From assembly GCA_002633005.1 (NCBI GenBank), contig NMRA01000007.1, positions 948,811 to 1,012,810 of the forward strand: a DNA stretch of 64,000 nt, given 5' to 3'. Every line of letters starts with the position of its first letter. Position 1 is the stretch's first letter. Origin of the DNA: Phoronis australis. Taxonomy: Eukaryota > Phoronida > Phoronidae. Under the pieces are notes generated by a model, which did not search any database, had not been told where the DNA came from, and saw only the letters and a program-made list of their open reading frames with translations. Below are positions 1 through 13,125 of this stretch, one piece after another. The position numbers and the translations under genes were made by a program.

Positions 1-867
1 TTATGGTACGCAAGTTAAGACTAATAAAACCTATATTCTGTGCTATTTATCTTCTGTGAAAAAAAGTGAAAAATTCATTATTGAAATTGAAATTTTACCA
101 TACTAAAGCTTCTACCATTTCTAAAACTGAGAAACAGCACCTCCAGAGTCAAGATTTAACAGGCAAACAACTTTGGTAACAGGCGACAAAATAAAGACTT
201 AAAAGATAGAGACAGTGAAGCATGGCAATCAATTATTGCTAGTCATCCACTTCTAGTTTTGGTAATGCGCGACTATTCGATTTGTCAAAAAATGGCATCC
301 AGTTAGCCCCAACACTTGGTGTCACATCCAACAATAGCAAGAAGAGCAGGCACCCATGCACACTGCCTCTCACTGACATATCCCAGTATTGACTTGTGCG
401 GCGATGGTGTGTGCGCGTAATCATAATAGAATGAAAGGTGGCGACATCTACAGACTGATGAGTTACGCGACGATGAGTTAATTAAGGAAGTGTATGCATT
501 CACGATTGAAATGGTCACCACCAACATTTCAATATCAAGCCACCATTTGGAGTAAATACAAAAAGATAATCGAGCCGGCTATTTCAATTTTTAGTAAAGG
601 CAATGACATTACGAGAAGGTGCTGTTATGAAAAGCCCCTTCTTATTCTTAGTGTAGCATGAATGGAACCAGAGCACATGGTGAGCATGATCCGTATACCA
701 CCTGACATCGCAACAGTTAACTCACGTGCACAGCACCCCCATTATGGGACAACAGAATTGTACAAAGAGCGGACACCACTTACAACAATCATACAAATCA
801 ACTCTTTTTAGAAACATGCACAGTTTACAAAAGCCACATGAAAACGTGCCCCTCAGTACATGCCTAC
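1..867. other. no gene recognised
   Basis: Short open frames only, on both strands, none with recognisable motifs. No repeat with internal structure was seen. It may be intron or intergenic DNA downstream of the exon-like segment at 868-983. Confidence 0.4.
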
Positions 868-983
868 CTGAGAATGAAGTTGTCATTTTCGTCTTCCTCA
901 TCATCCAGATCGAAGGGGTCAACCAACCGGTCAATCCACTGGTCCTCAATGTCCAACAACTGGGTCGATTCACACCCAAACAT
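868..983 (-). CDS. putative acidic coding exon, unassigned
   Basis: Reading the minus strand from the ATG at 983 gives 38 codons plus two bases up to a good splice donor (CTCAG|GTAGGC) at 868. The peptide begins MFGCESTQLLDIEDQW and becomes strongly acidic (DPFDLDDEEDENDN). In-frame TGA codons lie just upstream of the ATG, so this would be a first coding exon, unless an acceptor ending in AG two bases before the ATG is used. I do not recognise the protein. It lies far downstream of the PPP4R4 exons on the same strand, and nothing in it resembles PPP4R4. A domesticated or decayed transposase fragment is possible. No partner exon was identified, so this is weak. Confidence 0.3.
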
Positions 984-3900
984 GACTCAAGCTCACAAGG
1001 GAAAAACCACCTCGACACAACAACCAGACCTCCGTGTTTGAAGACAAGCCGATAACCCTGGTCTGGTCATCAGTAGAATGGACGTGTGGTCCAATAACTA
1101 TCTCAACAGTTAATTGCAGCAATTATCCATCGGTGCATCCGGAGATTCATAAACCATCAGTTGGTATCCTCCACTGAGTCTGACCGCTATCAACACCAGC
1201 CACATGGATCAACAGGCAAACATGCAGCACTCACTGGTCTCAATGTAAGAATATCCCAGACTTTAGTTATAAGACATTTGATCTCATTCATTTCACAGTT
1301 GTTCACATGTAAATAGTGTACACAACTGTGCCAATAATCTGCTTAGTGAGCCCCAACAACCAATAGATTACACTCCAGCAATATTGACAAACCCCATCGG
1401 TTGTCTCCAAGCCTTCTAGGACAGTTCCTCCTCAGTTGGTCCACTTCTTTCTCTGTGTCACTTCTGATGCGAAATGATAGCAAAACCACATTGGCTGACC
1501 TCTGACCTTCAAGCAAAACAACCTACTTGCTGCACTGGGGTGACAGGTCAAGTGCATGTACATTAGATTCCTACCATAAAACTTTGATGGATAATATCAC
1601 AAATCTTTTTGAGAAGTGAACTGGCTACATGAAGCATTAAAATTGACCTTTTGGGATTAACCAATTTAATGCATAGTTGTCTATCTTCCAGTATGACCCC
1701 TGTAACAGACACTAACTGATGAAGCACAATTTTTAAAAAGTTTCCCGCTAAACTCGCTGTAACTGATTAATTCCAATTTAAAAAGAACAAAATCTAACAC
1801 TGCCAGCGCTATTTCTTTAATTAACCACTAATTAACCACTAATGAACCACTGCTCACAAAACGTACGTGAAATCGGACAGTCTTCAACGTCAACAGATAG
1901 GAGACAGTTACTGACATTAAACAAAACATTCAGACCTTTTGATAAAAATTACATTTAATATCAATAAGCATTCCATAACATTTCACAAGCATATTTGACA
2001 CAATCCTCAGGCTGACCCATCAGCAACCAGTGAAAAATTCGTCTAGACAGATACCCAAACAATAACCCAGCTCAACTGAGTCACCATGCCAAACACCTGC
2101 TGTTTGTTATAAACGCACAACCCCAATTGTGCAGTGAATAAATTTGAAAATCTTAAATTTCAACGGTGCTCTATCAAGGTTTGTCTTACTTGAAAGCTAT
2201 TTGACTACAAAATAATGAAGCCGTAGAACTGCGTCATCCTGACGTCAAAATGGATATGCACAGCTTCCAGTTTCGTAACTTGACGAAGCAAATGGAGCTT
2301 CACTATTTTCATACATACTAGCACGCTGAACTATCGCTATGCTAAAAAGCATACTGAAGATACTTCAGAACACGATCAACTCTTAACACCTTTCTTAAAT
2401 AATTCAACATTCCTCAGTAGGGAAAACACAAATGGCACACTACAAAACAAGTTCCAAAACGAGGAGCTGCACACCTGATTCCTACAATAGTCATCGCCTA
2501 TTTAGACTGTGGCAAATGCCAATGCCTCGCGCTTCTCTTAATCACAAAAAATTTCAATAAATGCACTGCATACATTTAAGTATTCGACTATCTGCAGAGC
2601 TGATCAAATGAAAGGACCCAGCAACCAAGGATCTGTTACAGACAGGGTGTTATCAACTCTTTACTAAGTTTGAGCCGAAAATAGCCTGTTTCTAGCTCAG
2701 AGGATTTTTTCAGGAAAAAATGGGGCACAGGCATACTTCTACAGTGTCAAAAAGTGTACCCATTTCAATACCTTACAAAAGAAATTACCCATAAATAATC
2801 CCCTCAGTAAAATCAATCAGACATGACTCTTATTTGATGACTCATAACAAAATCAAATTTTACAAAAATATTACCCACATGAATTGGATGAAAAATAGAT
2901 CCATATTGATACTAAAATCGGCAAAAACTGAAACCGAAGTTGGCAAAAAACCTTCCCATTTCAGCAGTACGCATGCTCCTATTCCAACGACAGGAGAACT
3001 TCCAGGATTTCTAGCATCACTGAGTGATAAGAATCATGTGGATAAATATATCCGAGGATGCAAGCTGTTGCTGCTGACCACCTAATAAACTTTGGTCCAA
3101 ACTGTGAAAAAGGGCACAGAATTGTCAAATTTCTCATTTTCCCATTTTTTTTTAAAGCAGCTGATCACAACAAACCAAATAAAACTAATGCCATCTACAG
3201 GGTTCAAGAAAAATAAAGTATTTACTAATTTTCAAAACTCTTCAAAAACAAAACGCTTTCAATTAAAAATTCCAATTTACATATGATCTTCAACAGTCCA
3301 TTTTTAATCACAGACTGAAAAATCTTATTTCATGCAACACAAGTGTATATTATCACATGACTGTTTTTTTTTCAAAAAATAATTATTCAACATGAATTTC
3401 TAAAAAAACTTTAAACCACAGACAACCTCTTGTTTGACCTAGATAAATTCTTATAAATTCTTATATTCAACATACAAGCAACTGTGTCTTAGAAGCTCGA
3501 TTTACTCTCAAGTAACAAAGATATCAGCCATTAAAGTTCCCTTTTAGAATAATATTCCAAGTCTTTCACGACTGATACCTTCGTTGTTCGAAGAAAAATA
3601 AAACACTAGAGACACGATTCCATGGATACAGGCCTGATGGCCAGAAAACTGCCGACGATTTACTACCACCTGACAAAAATCAATAGAAGTCGTTCTAAAC
3701 AACTCGTGCAACACAAAATTGATGCATTTAAAGACAGGCTGATGGCAGCACTAAAACAAACTAAGATTTATTTTAATGCAATGGAAATTGCATAAATAAT
3801 TTTCAATCTCGTAAATTAGCACTTTTAAGTGTACAATAAAATACAATATGTACTCTGTTGCTTCTGCAGTAACTGGATTAGCTCAAGTAGACTTGATTTT

Positions 3901-6900
3901 CTCAACTTTGAAAATAGCGCTTATCGCCACGTGACCTACAATATTCAACACAAAAATGAACTTTGTAAAAATAACACCTACATATCCCTATTTGAAGCTT
4001 TTCGGTACACAACCAGCACAAGATTTACTGTGTCATACTACATATACCATAAACATTCGGGTTAACAGCCATGCTCATGTAAATGGCCGTCTTGCAATTT
4101 AGGCGGATTTTCAATTTAAGCACCCAGTGCTCGGACAAGCGCCCTTCCACCACTTTTGAAGATTACGGGAGAAGCACAAATCCCCAACTTTTGAAGATTT
4201 TCGATTAAGTGCACTGTGCTTGAATAAAGCCCAAATCCTCGTATGCAGTGCCAACAAAGCAAATGCTGGGGCCAACTAACATTTTGTGGCTGACCTTTTT
4301 TCTATATATGACATTATGTTCGGTATCAAATGCTATAGTATTTCAAGGCTTTTTATTTCATGCAAAAATAGTTAATGAAGATGTAACCAACATTAGACAC
4401 GATATTTTTTTCTTGTAAAACTTGCACCGCATCATTTTCCCGTATCGATATGTCATTCAGTCTGGGCAAACAATGACTTGCGGAAGTTTTTGACACGAAG
4501 TTTTCAATCGTTCGAGGTGCAGAAATTGAACAGCGCAAACAAATGGAAGTAGTTTACACTAGCACCTCAACATCCTTGATGACATTCATAAGGCACGCCA
4601 GTCCTAGAATTTAGGCAGGTACTTTTTCATCATCTATTTTCTTTCAAATTGCGTATGTAGCTCGAACACACCTGCGCCGATTTACTTTCGAGTAAACAAC
4701 TAGCATTGCAGTTACTGTAAATCCATTGAACATCGGGTCTGTGGACTCCCAATGTCAAAGGTCATGAGTGTCCAGGGCAACTCTCTGTCTCATCGATCAC
4801 ATGCTCACCCCCAATTTCTTAAAATTTCAGGTATAAGCACCCATGTCTAGCTAAGTGCCCAAATCTGAGTTTTTCAGTTTTTCCATGGAACCACCCAGGG
4901 CGTTAATCAGAATGTTTACGGTAGCATTGCTTCAGCTGCAGATACCCAACTAAGAAGCACTACACATCAAATCCTCTTCCAAAAAAATTCCGGAAACTTC
5001 CGATCAACTGTGTCTACACTACAGGCTGTACTAGATCATAACAACAGTCCTCTGCAAATGAAGCTCCCCCATTCGTTACACATCAGTGAACACACAGGTG
5101 AACACACCTTCACATATCCTAAAGCAGTTACATAACCCCTACTATCTGTCTGGTCCAGTAAAAATCAATATAAATCTCGTATAAGAAGTTCATGGCCAAA
5201 TGTTAATTGGTCTACGAACAACTATGACGTCTAGCTCACTATATCTTAATTCTTTACAGGCCAATTACAGGAGTTAAACAAGTGCATCAGTTTTAAAAGT
5301 CCCAAACTGATGATCGTCATCGTGATGAAAATATTTCAATATTTACCTTAGGATAAAACAACAGGATCACTACCTAACAAGATTATCTGTTGCTATAACA
5401 GTGGCATGCTTACCCTGTAATTAAAGTCACAGTACTTGATAATGAAAATCTCTCTCAAGTTCTTTGCAATTAAAAAAGCTCCTCTGGGACTACAGATGAC
5501 GCAAATTCTTCAGATAAGATGTTATAATGAACGATTCAATCAAAACGATAATTCATGCCCTTTAGAAATCCAAAAGTACACAAACTCTTAACATTTGATC
5601 TTTCCCTTTACAAACCATAACCAGACATTTTGTCCATTTCCTAAATGTCATTTACCAACGCCGGTAGACTCCAGCAATACCGACAGTACCTTCCCACTCA
5701 GCTCACCACCGCAATGTGTCGAGCTCAGCACACCTCCTTCTACAGAAAACCCACTAAGTCCTTTTTTGTAATTACTGCCATCGGCTAAATCCTACATTAA
5801 TGAACACACAGGTTAATGAAAAGGACAATGTGTAGGTAAGACGACATTTTCACTGCAAGCATTCTGACCAACTCTAATGGAAATATTCACAGGAAAAATA
5901 CAACGTATGATTATTGCTAACATTAGATTGGCTGAAAGTTCATGGTGACAGAAGCAGCAACTCAGATTAATCCAAACTGCATGCTCACAGTACAGTTCAA
6001 AATGCTTTTCCCTTTTCCTTTCAAAACATCTACTTTCTCAATCAAAAACAGGGTTCTCAACGCTATGAAAATGAAGCTCAAGATTTGTGAACGCGACTCG
6101 AGACTTTCCAATCATGGCTATGTGTCATGAATAAAAGATGAATATACTACATTAAGCCATTTCGTGAACTCCATTCTTGCAGTTGTTTCTAATATATGTA
6201 GATGGGAATTAAACTGGATATTTTGAGCTGATGACTAGAAATGTAAAAAAGTGACCTTATAACTGATTTGAAACCGACAGTGTCATACGGAAAGGGAATT
6301 ATGTGGAAAGGTGGCTAGTTCAATATGTTACAATTCCTTTAATAAGGTTTTAAACAAAAACGAATTGAAAAAGATTTCTTAAACTGTAACGTTATACTTG
6401 AAGCCAAAAAGATAATACGCTTGAATTGTTGTTGCAGCATTTATAACTTAAAAACACTGATTAGCAGAGCTGAAATGAGTTTTAACATTTTAAAATTTTC
6501 AACCAGCGCAATCCTTTTAGTGCTCAGCAACAGGTTTTCAACAGAAAATAAACCCACCTTGAAATAACACAACACTCAAAGTTAAGCTACCCACGATGCA
6601 ACGCATATGACAAGAACTTGTCACGCTTCTTCACCTGTGCTTATCGAAATCTAGTATCCTGATTACTGTGTGCCATAATTCATCATTGTAATAAATGCAA
6701 AACTTGTATTACAGTATTGCATTTCTAGTTATAATGCCGACATTAAGAAACTGGCAAAAACAGCAAATGTCAGTGTTACATGTACAAGACATTGTTCTTC
6801 CCTTGTTGACCAACACGGGGTGCATGACATTTTGGAAAGTGTGTCTATAATGCAATGCATTTTTTACCTCCGTGAAAGAGGAGAGTTCAATCCAGGACAG

Positions 6901-7735
6901 GTTTACAACATCACCTTCCCAACCTATCACACAGTCCCTTAACAGCCTCATCCCAGGAACTGCAATTCATGGTGCAATGCTCACTCTGTCAGAATATACA
7001 GAACAAAACCCTGGTCTCTTAAGTAAAAGACCACATAACAAACCACTGCCACATGACATTGTCCCCTCAAGTAGTTGCATGTCATCAAGCTAGGGTAGTC
7101 ATTCAGATTCCTGACATTTAGCAATCATGCCTATGTTTGACTTGATTGGGTGTCAACATTGAATATCTCACAGGGAGTCAGGAACATCAATCTTGCTTAG
7201 CTGGGAACAGATAAGGTGGCTGAAAATAGCCACAACTTCAAACCTGATTAATAATGTCTTTAAAAGTTTCCTAATCCTTGTTTTACACCATTATGAATGG
7301 ATTAGAATTGAAACTACGAAACACTTTTCAGCAAAGTTTTGATTTCTTCCAAAAACCCGTAAAGGCTCTTGGCATTTAGTAGCCAATGTTTCCTACTATT
7401 CTGAGGACACTGAATAAAATTTTCAGTGATTATTGTTGGGGAATGCAAGGACTCGATGTTTTGAGAAACACGACTCATTTTGAGGCACTAAAATGAAAAA
7501 TTAGATTTAGTTAAATGAATTGTCAGTCTTATTTGCCAAATTCGGGCCAACCAACTTTAAACCAGATTTCAAAAACTCCCAATTTTCATTTACAAAAAAA
7601 TAAAGCAGGTGTGATACATGTTGTATCAGACGTGCGCAGGCCACTCGGCCAGGTACATTGCACCAAACACCTGAAGCCATTTTCATTTATTAATATTCAC
7701 AAATGACACATATTGACAAAATAGGACCGAGACAT
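984..7735. other. long stretch without genes, probable intron of PPP4R4
   Basis: No exon with matching splice sites and no conserved peptide was found on either strand over this stretch. AT-rich sequence with scattered short homopolymers. If the PPP4R4 gene runs leftwards through the window, this is intronic. I see nothing else here. Confidence 0.4.
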
Positions 7736-7838
7736 GACTCAAGGGTTTAGTAGCAGTGGGGTCCAGTAGAATTCAAACCTACAACCTTGGGAACAGTGAG
7801 GCAGACATTCAACCCCCTAGGCCAACCACACTACCTCC
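7736..7838 (-). repeat. tRNA-derived SINE fragment
   Basis: On the minus strand the segment contains an A-box-like GGCCTAGGGG and, 30-40 bases on, a B-box-like GGTTTGAATTC followed by TACTGG, the arrangement of an RNA polymerase III tRNA-type promoter. A second copy with the same tail order (CCCAGTGGG, TAGCAGTG, GACTCAAGGG on the opposite strand) lies at 55300-55371, so this is a dispersed family and not a lone tRNA gene. It cannot fold into a full tRNA by eye. Confidence 0.5.
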
Positions 7839-8699
7839 TCTTTTCATTTAAAATTTTGTATCGGACTTATTGTGAAAAGTCTGGTGGAACACCTATCAAT
7901 AAGTCATACACAAAAATTGTGTAAGAAATTACACATAAAAATTGTATACAAAAATTGCACACAAAAACGGAAGTGTTTGGACAAAGCTTATGACACTGCG
8001 TTTTCGCTTGATACACAACAGGACCCTCAATCCCTCGATATTCCGCCCCCAATGCCCCTCTGAACAATACTAAAAATTACACGAAATTACCTTCATGAGG
8101 CCCAAAAATTGCATTCGTTTTGAAATTCGCAGAAATGGTTCCATTACAGAACACTTTACATTGTATTCATTCGGGTTTAAAAAAGTCAAATCAAAGGATG
8201 CATTTCACCTGAAAAGCAGTCTAAAGCATGAAAATTGAATTAGGCCCTTTGCTCTCGTAAAATCAGAATCATATTCCTTGTACTGTGATAGGATTTCTTT
8301 CCATAACCAGCAACCATGGAAACCATCAGCAACTCAAGAAAACGCTTCGCTTCGTCATGCAAACCTGTTCCCAATAGACAATCTGTGCGCTGCTGTTTAT
8401 AATGAAGCCTTTCACACCAAAGTTGTGTTTTGGGGAGTATGACACTACAAATGGTTAACTTCTGTCCTAGATCGAAGTTAACAGCACAAGTTAACTTCAC
8501 AATAAACACGTGAATTTCATACTACAATAAGCCTGACACTTCAATTCAGTATGAACAGTTTACTTTGTCATCATTAAAGTTATTGGCAGATGTCACAGTC
8601 AATGATGACACTTTCAAGGATTTTTTTAGCATTTTTTGTACAATATTCACCAATCTCCCACTATAAGCTTTCCGTTTCACTTATTAACCAACCATATAC

Positions 8700-8854
8700 G
8701 GGGGCGGATCCAGGATTTTGAGTTGGTGGGCAGGGCAGAGTATTAGCCACGATTTTGCCCCTCAGACATTCACATCCCCAAATTGCAAAATGGATTCTGG
8801 GAGAACTTTAGGAGGGCAACCTTGCCCAACCGCCTCTCCCCCCTGAATCCGCCA
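8700..8854. mobile_element. MITE with GGCGGAT-type terminal inverted repeats
   Basis: About 155 bp bounded by GGGGGCGGATCCAGGAT at the left and CCCTGAATCCGCCAC at the right, which are imperfect inverted copies. The inside shares blocks with the element at 22561-22717 (TTTTGCCC-TCAGACATTC and TCTGGGAGA-TTTAGGAGG). It has no coding capacity. A small non-autonomous DNA transposon is the natural reading; the superfamily is not determined. Confidence 0.65.
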
Positions 8855-9049
8855 CTAATAAAACGATACTTCGAATTTTATTAAAAAAACACGTCTGCCA
8901 AACATTTCCAGATTGCCATCAATAACTTCGATGACCAATGGTACACATCAAACTGCAATAGCTTCGATGTACAATAACTACAATTAAAGCTTGTTTGAAA
9001 ACAGATTTTGTTAAACGCTGGCCATCGCGCGGGGTCCAAAATTATTTTA

Positions 9050-9310
9050 AGAATGTCCGATTGATTTCAACCGAGTCTAGACATTTGTCCAATTCATTTT
9101 TGGGAATAGTGTAGACAGAATTGCCCCTTTGTCCGTCGTTCGGAAGTTGTTCCTATTCTCTATTGCTGATCAATTTCAACCAAAATTTAGTCGCCACACT
9201 CCAATGGTAAATATTGTCGGGCTGATTTTCAAACTGTCTTGACAGATTTTGACACTTCAAGACAAATGTTCAGGACCTAGAGAAAGAAGCAAAATCTGCG
9301 AAAGGTTGAA
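9050..9310 (+). repeat. dispersed repeat family R2, copy 1
   Basis: Shares ordered blocks with 51415-51700: TTTGGGAATAGTGTAGACA versus TCTGGGAATAGCGTAGACA, then CACACTCCAATGGTAAAT versus CATACTCCAATGGCAAAT, then ACAAATGTTCAGGAC versus ACAAATGTTAAGGAC, and AGCAAAATCTG near the end. It is non-coding as far as can be seen and is probably a decayed transposon. Confidence 0.55.
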
Positions 9311-10110
9311 AGGTTCAACTAACAGTTTACATCGACAGTCCTGTAGTACTTGTTGAATGTGCAAGGCTGGTATCAGATTTGTTATCTTACCAGATCAGAA
9401 AAAACGTGACACTGACACATGATACTCTGAAAGTCAAAGATAATATGTCACAGTCACACTTTAGCCAACTAGGAAGTAGTCCTAACAAGGAGTGTATAGT
9501 AAAACTTCATCACTTTAAGACACAATATGGCCGGCACGTGACATTTTATTTTCTCTTTGAAAAATGAGTAGAACCAAATTGAAGCCCTAACATGTTCTGG
9601 TGATGGATGGACAATATTCTGTAAAATTGTGAACTTTCGCAACAAGATTAAAAAGCCTTTGAAAGACGAAAAGGGCAATTTTTGTCCGAAATTCGTGAGA
9701 TTTTACAGGACTTCCTGTAAATTGATCATTCAAGGGAAATATTCTCTGATTAAGGTAAACCAGCTTGATTTAACCACTTAGAGCAGAATGAATGATAAAA
9801 CTCGCATCATATGACAAGTGCATTACAGTAGTGTTTTAACACTGACATACAGCCAGCGCCATCTGTCCTATAATGTTGTAACTCGAATACCAGGAAAACT
9901 GGAATTTAATAATAAAAAAATCTTATAGTGATGCAGATATAACAGAAGTTTTATAAAAAGATGGAAGACAAAAAGTTGTCTGTGCATGACAATGAACAGC
10001 TAATGCAAATATGGCACACAAAAGAAGACCAGTCAGTATGAAACAGCAGATGATAATTACTGCCGTCTTGACCCAGGTTGCGGCCACACAGGAATTAGAA
10101 GTGACTCAAG

Positions 10111-10247
10111 TTACCCTAGAACAAGTCACCCCACCTGGATAAGGTGGAGTAAGTTGTGGGGTAAATTGCACTAATAGTTTAAATGGCGTCCACAAATGCC
10201 ATAGACCTAGCAACAACTCTTTCCAAGAGTAACTTGTTCTAGGGTAA
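10111..10247. repeat. perfect 16-bp inverted repeat with 105-bp spacer
   Basis: TTACCCTAGAACAAGT at 10111-10126 is matched by its exact reverse complement at 10232-10247, and the flanks match imperfectly beyond that (GACT and AGTC). A folded or MITE-like element is likely; no coding. Confidence 0.6.
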
Positions 10248-10841
10248 GTCTGCGTGTATAGACTGATCCACAACAGTGACAGCCATGAAGGAGTTATTTA
10301 CTTGACATAACTGGGCATAGGAAGATACACTTTCCACAGCACATGCGGTAATTAATAACCTGTTCAAAAATACACTACAGCAGATGCTTTAGGTACTATA
10401 GACAACACTGTTTGATTATGCAGAATTAAAACTGAAACGATAAACACTATCAGCCAACGTTATCACCACTAACCTTTGAAGTCTTTTGAATGTTAAAACA
10501 TGATTTAATACACATAGATCCTCTTCAGACACAAGTGTTACTTTAAACACTCTTTGCTCAAGGCTAGATCTCTAAACAAGCGGCCATTTCATTCACTAAT
10601 GTTAAGCAATTCCAATTTCTTAAATAAATGGCAAAACACACCATCAAAAATTCAACACGTTATCAAGAGTCCTAAAAACTTATCTCAGAGGCTTATCAAT
10701 AATCACTTAAGGTTAAAATTAGACCAAAGAGAACAGCACTACAACTAGAAACAGGCTTGTGACCAACTCAATGACTGTCACCTTCAGAACTGAATGAACA
10801 CTGAAAGACTTGTTGAAAGATTGACAATGATCTGTTCACAA

Positions 10842-10999
10842 AGGCGGATCCAGGGGTATCAAGGGGGTCCAGACCGCCCTTTTCCCTGGTTTTTAGTGAT
10901 ATCAAATCAAGAATTTTCATTTATTGACTTAGATCTACCTTTTTAAAAAATCCTCAATCTGACCTCCCCCCTTTTAAAAAACCCTGGATCCACCCCTGG
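10842..10999. mobile_element. MITE related to the GGCGGATCC family
   Basis: Starts AGGCGGATCCAGGGGTA and ends AACCCTGGATCCACCCCTGG, which are imperfect inverted copies. It has the same terminal motif as the elements at 8700 and 22561, but its interior is different (CCTTTTTAAAAAATCC, CCCCCCTTTTAAAAAACC), so it is a second subfamily. Confidence 0.55.
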
Positions 11000-12887
11000 T
11001 TCATGACAAGACCACAACTAAACAAAAGTGCTGCATTTCACCATGCTTAGCTGGCGTCAAAATGAGTGAGAATCAAATTGGGTGAAATTGGTCTAGTAAT
11101 AGGACTCCAAATCCATTAACAACTCAACTCACACATATGCAAATGCACATTTTCGAATTCGCAGTTTTTTGGTTGTCCAACCCCGAGACACTCTGAAGCA
11201 TTTACTTGAGTCGCTGATAGTTTTCATGTTTTTGTTGGTAACAGAAAAGAAATCTCGTCACAGTACGAAATATTATGTGACTAAGGTGAGAGCAAAAGGA
11301 TTACAGCGATTTTTGTTTTTTGGCCATCTAAACAAGGCAAACTACAGCACTTTGGCCAATGTAAACAAAAGCATTGATTGTATCCTCACAGAAGCTAATT
11401 GAAAAAAAATCATGACATTTGAGACAACAGCAGTAGTTTTTGAAAGCCATCAAATTAATACGCAGTTGAAGTAGTTTAATGGGGAACCTCTGCGAGTGCC
11501 TGTCATTTCCACGCCCTCAACCTACGACATCCAGTTCATTATTCAACACAGAATGTCCATTACACAATCACTGTTCAAAAGTATTGTAATTGTAAATATT
11601 ACAACATAACTCTGAGTAAATTATTCCAAGTAACACATAACTATGGGTGAATTACTCAAGTGTTAGGGAAGTTAACTACAAACATCAATATGTCATCGGA
11701 CAGAATATTGTATTTGCTCAAACCAAACAGTATTTGTTCAGGCACAGCATTCTGCCCACTGATAGTAACCGGGTAGTAAAGTGAACTTCCAGATTTTCCT
11801 TTGTTCTTAATGTGAAATACACTTTTGTCTGAATATCATTCGGATGCCCGGTGATGGTTGGAAGCTTGGCAAATTAATTACTAAATTTCAAGATGTGAAC
11901 AACAAAAGAGAATGCGAAGAAAAGCGAAAAATCTAATTTTACAAAATGACTACATGGCAACAGGAAGGGCTATCAAGTTTGCACTATGCATCAAAAGTGG
12001 TCATTCATGTCAGGAAACATCTGTACCTTAAAATAATTGACTGCTAATTAGAAAGTAAGCTGACGACACCTGGAACATGATTGCTTGCCAATTACTTGTC
12101 TCCAGGTAACTACTAAGTATGTTTTTCATTCCAATATGTTCAACTTCATGAGTACTTCTCCAGATATTACCTTGTATTTTGTCGCAGCTTGTCAAATTTC
12201 TTGGCATCACCATTACAACTTAATACAGGAGGATATTACGGACATGCTTAAAACAAACATGGGCATGATGTTTTTAGGGCTTGCGCACACACTTTTTCTT
12301 TGAAATTATGGTTGGTCCCTCCTTATAACATTCTAGAGCTGACACTGTCATCGTACAAACTTGGCTTAAGAAAGGTGAATATTGCAAAAACTTTGGTGTA
12401 AAATACTGATAAAATTTATGGCAGCAATAGACAGCAAGATAAGCGTATAGTGCCAACGCACTGGGGGGGGTCATATTGACTCAAAGGGCCTAATATATTG
12501 GCCAATTTGGAAGACCTATTGGTCACGTTAGCATTTTCTATGGTTGTTTGACTCAATTTTTGGTGGGCCTGATTTTCATGAGCCTGATTTTGACTGTTAC
12601 GGGTTGGCTAAAAGGGACTAACTACATTGAAGGACCTTATCCTCAAACCTGTACAGTTACCCTAATAGCTTCAAACCTATATTTCAACTCATGTATTTTC
12701 CGAATGCAAAAATTCCGCATAATTTGATTTTTTACTTCATACCAATTTGCTACTAATTAGGTAACGTTACCATGGTTTTTAGGAAAATTTAATAAAAAGA
12801 AAGATACTACATTCACAGCAAAATAACGGTATCGATAACGTGTATTACCGGTATATAAATGTTGATCAAATTTTGTACTGTATAAAT
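11000..12887. other. no gene recognised
   Basis: Only chance-length open frames (up to 77 codons). Probably intron of the long PPP4R4 transcription unit. A G8 run occurs at 12463-12470. Confidence 0.4.
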
Positions 12888-13125
12888 GTTCAAGATAAAA
12901 TCTCAAAAACGCTGCTTCAGTTTTTTAAATTATTGCTTCATTTTCATTTATGGGACTTTTTTCATGAAACTCACATAAGTTATATTGTTGAAAGCCCCTC
13001 ACGCGTAAAAGTGGAACCTCTTAAAATTCAATACTTTTGGAGACAAGTGTACAAACCACAGTAACTGAAAGTTTTAAGTGGATCAAATTAGCCATTTCTG
13101 AGATGTTCCCTAGTTGGACACAACT
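12888..13125 (+). repeat. dispersed repeat family R1, copy 1
   Basis: Matches 46611-46835 in order: GAAATCTCAAAAACGCTG (here AAAATCTCAAAAACGCTG), GAAAGCCCCTCA, AAAAGTGGAACCTCTTAAAA and AGCCATTTCTGAGAT. A third copy is inverted at 59020-59190. All three are non-coding. Confidence 0.65.

Noticed and set aside
6709-7093. Overlapping plus and minus frames of 73-80 codons
   Set aside because: No splice signals in agreement, no motif and no repeat; ordinary chance frames.
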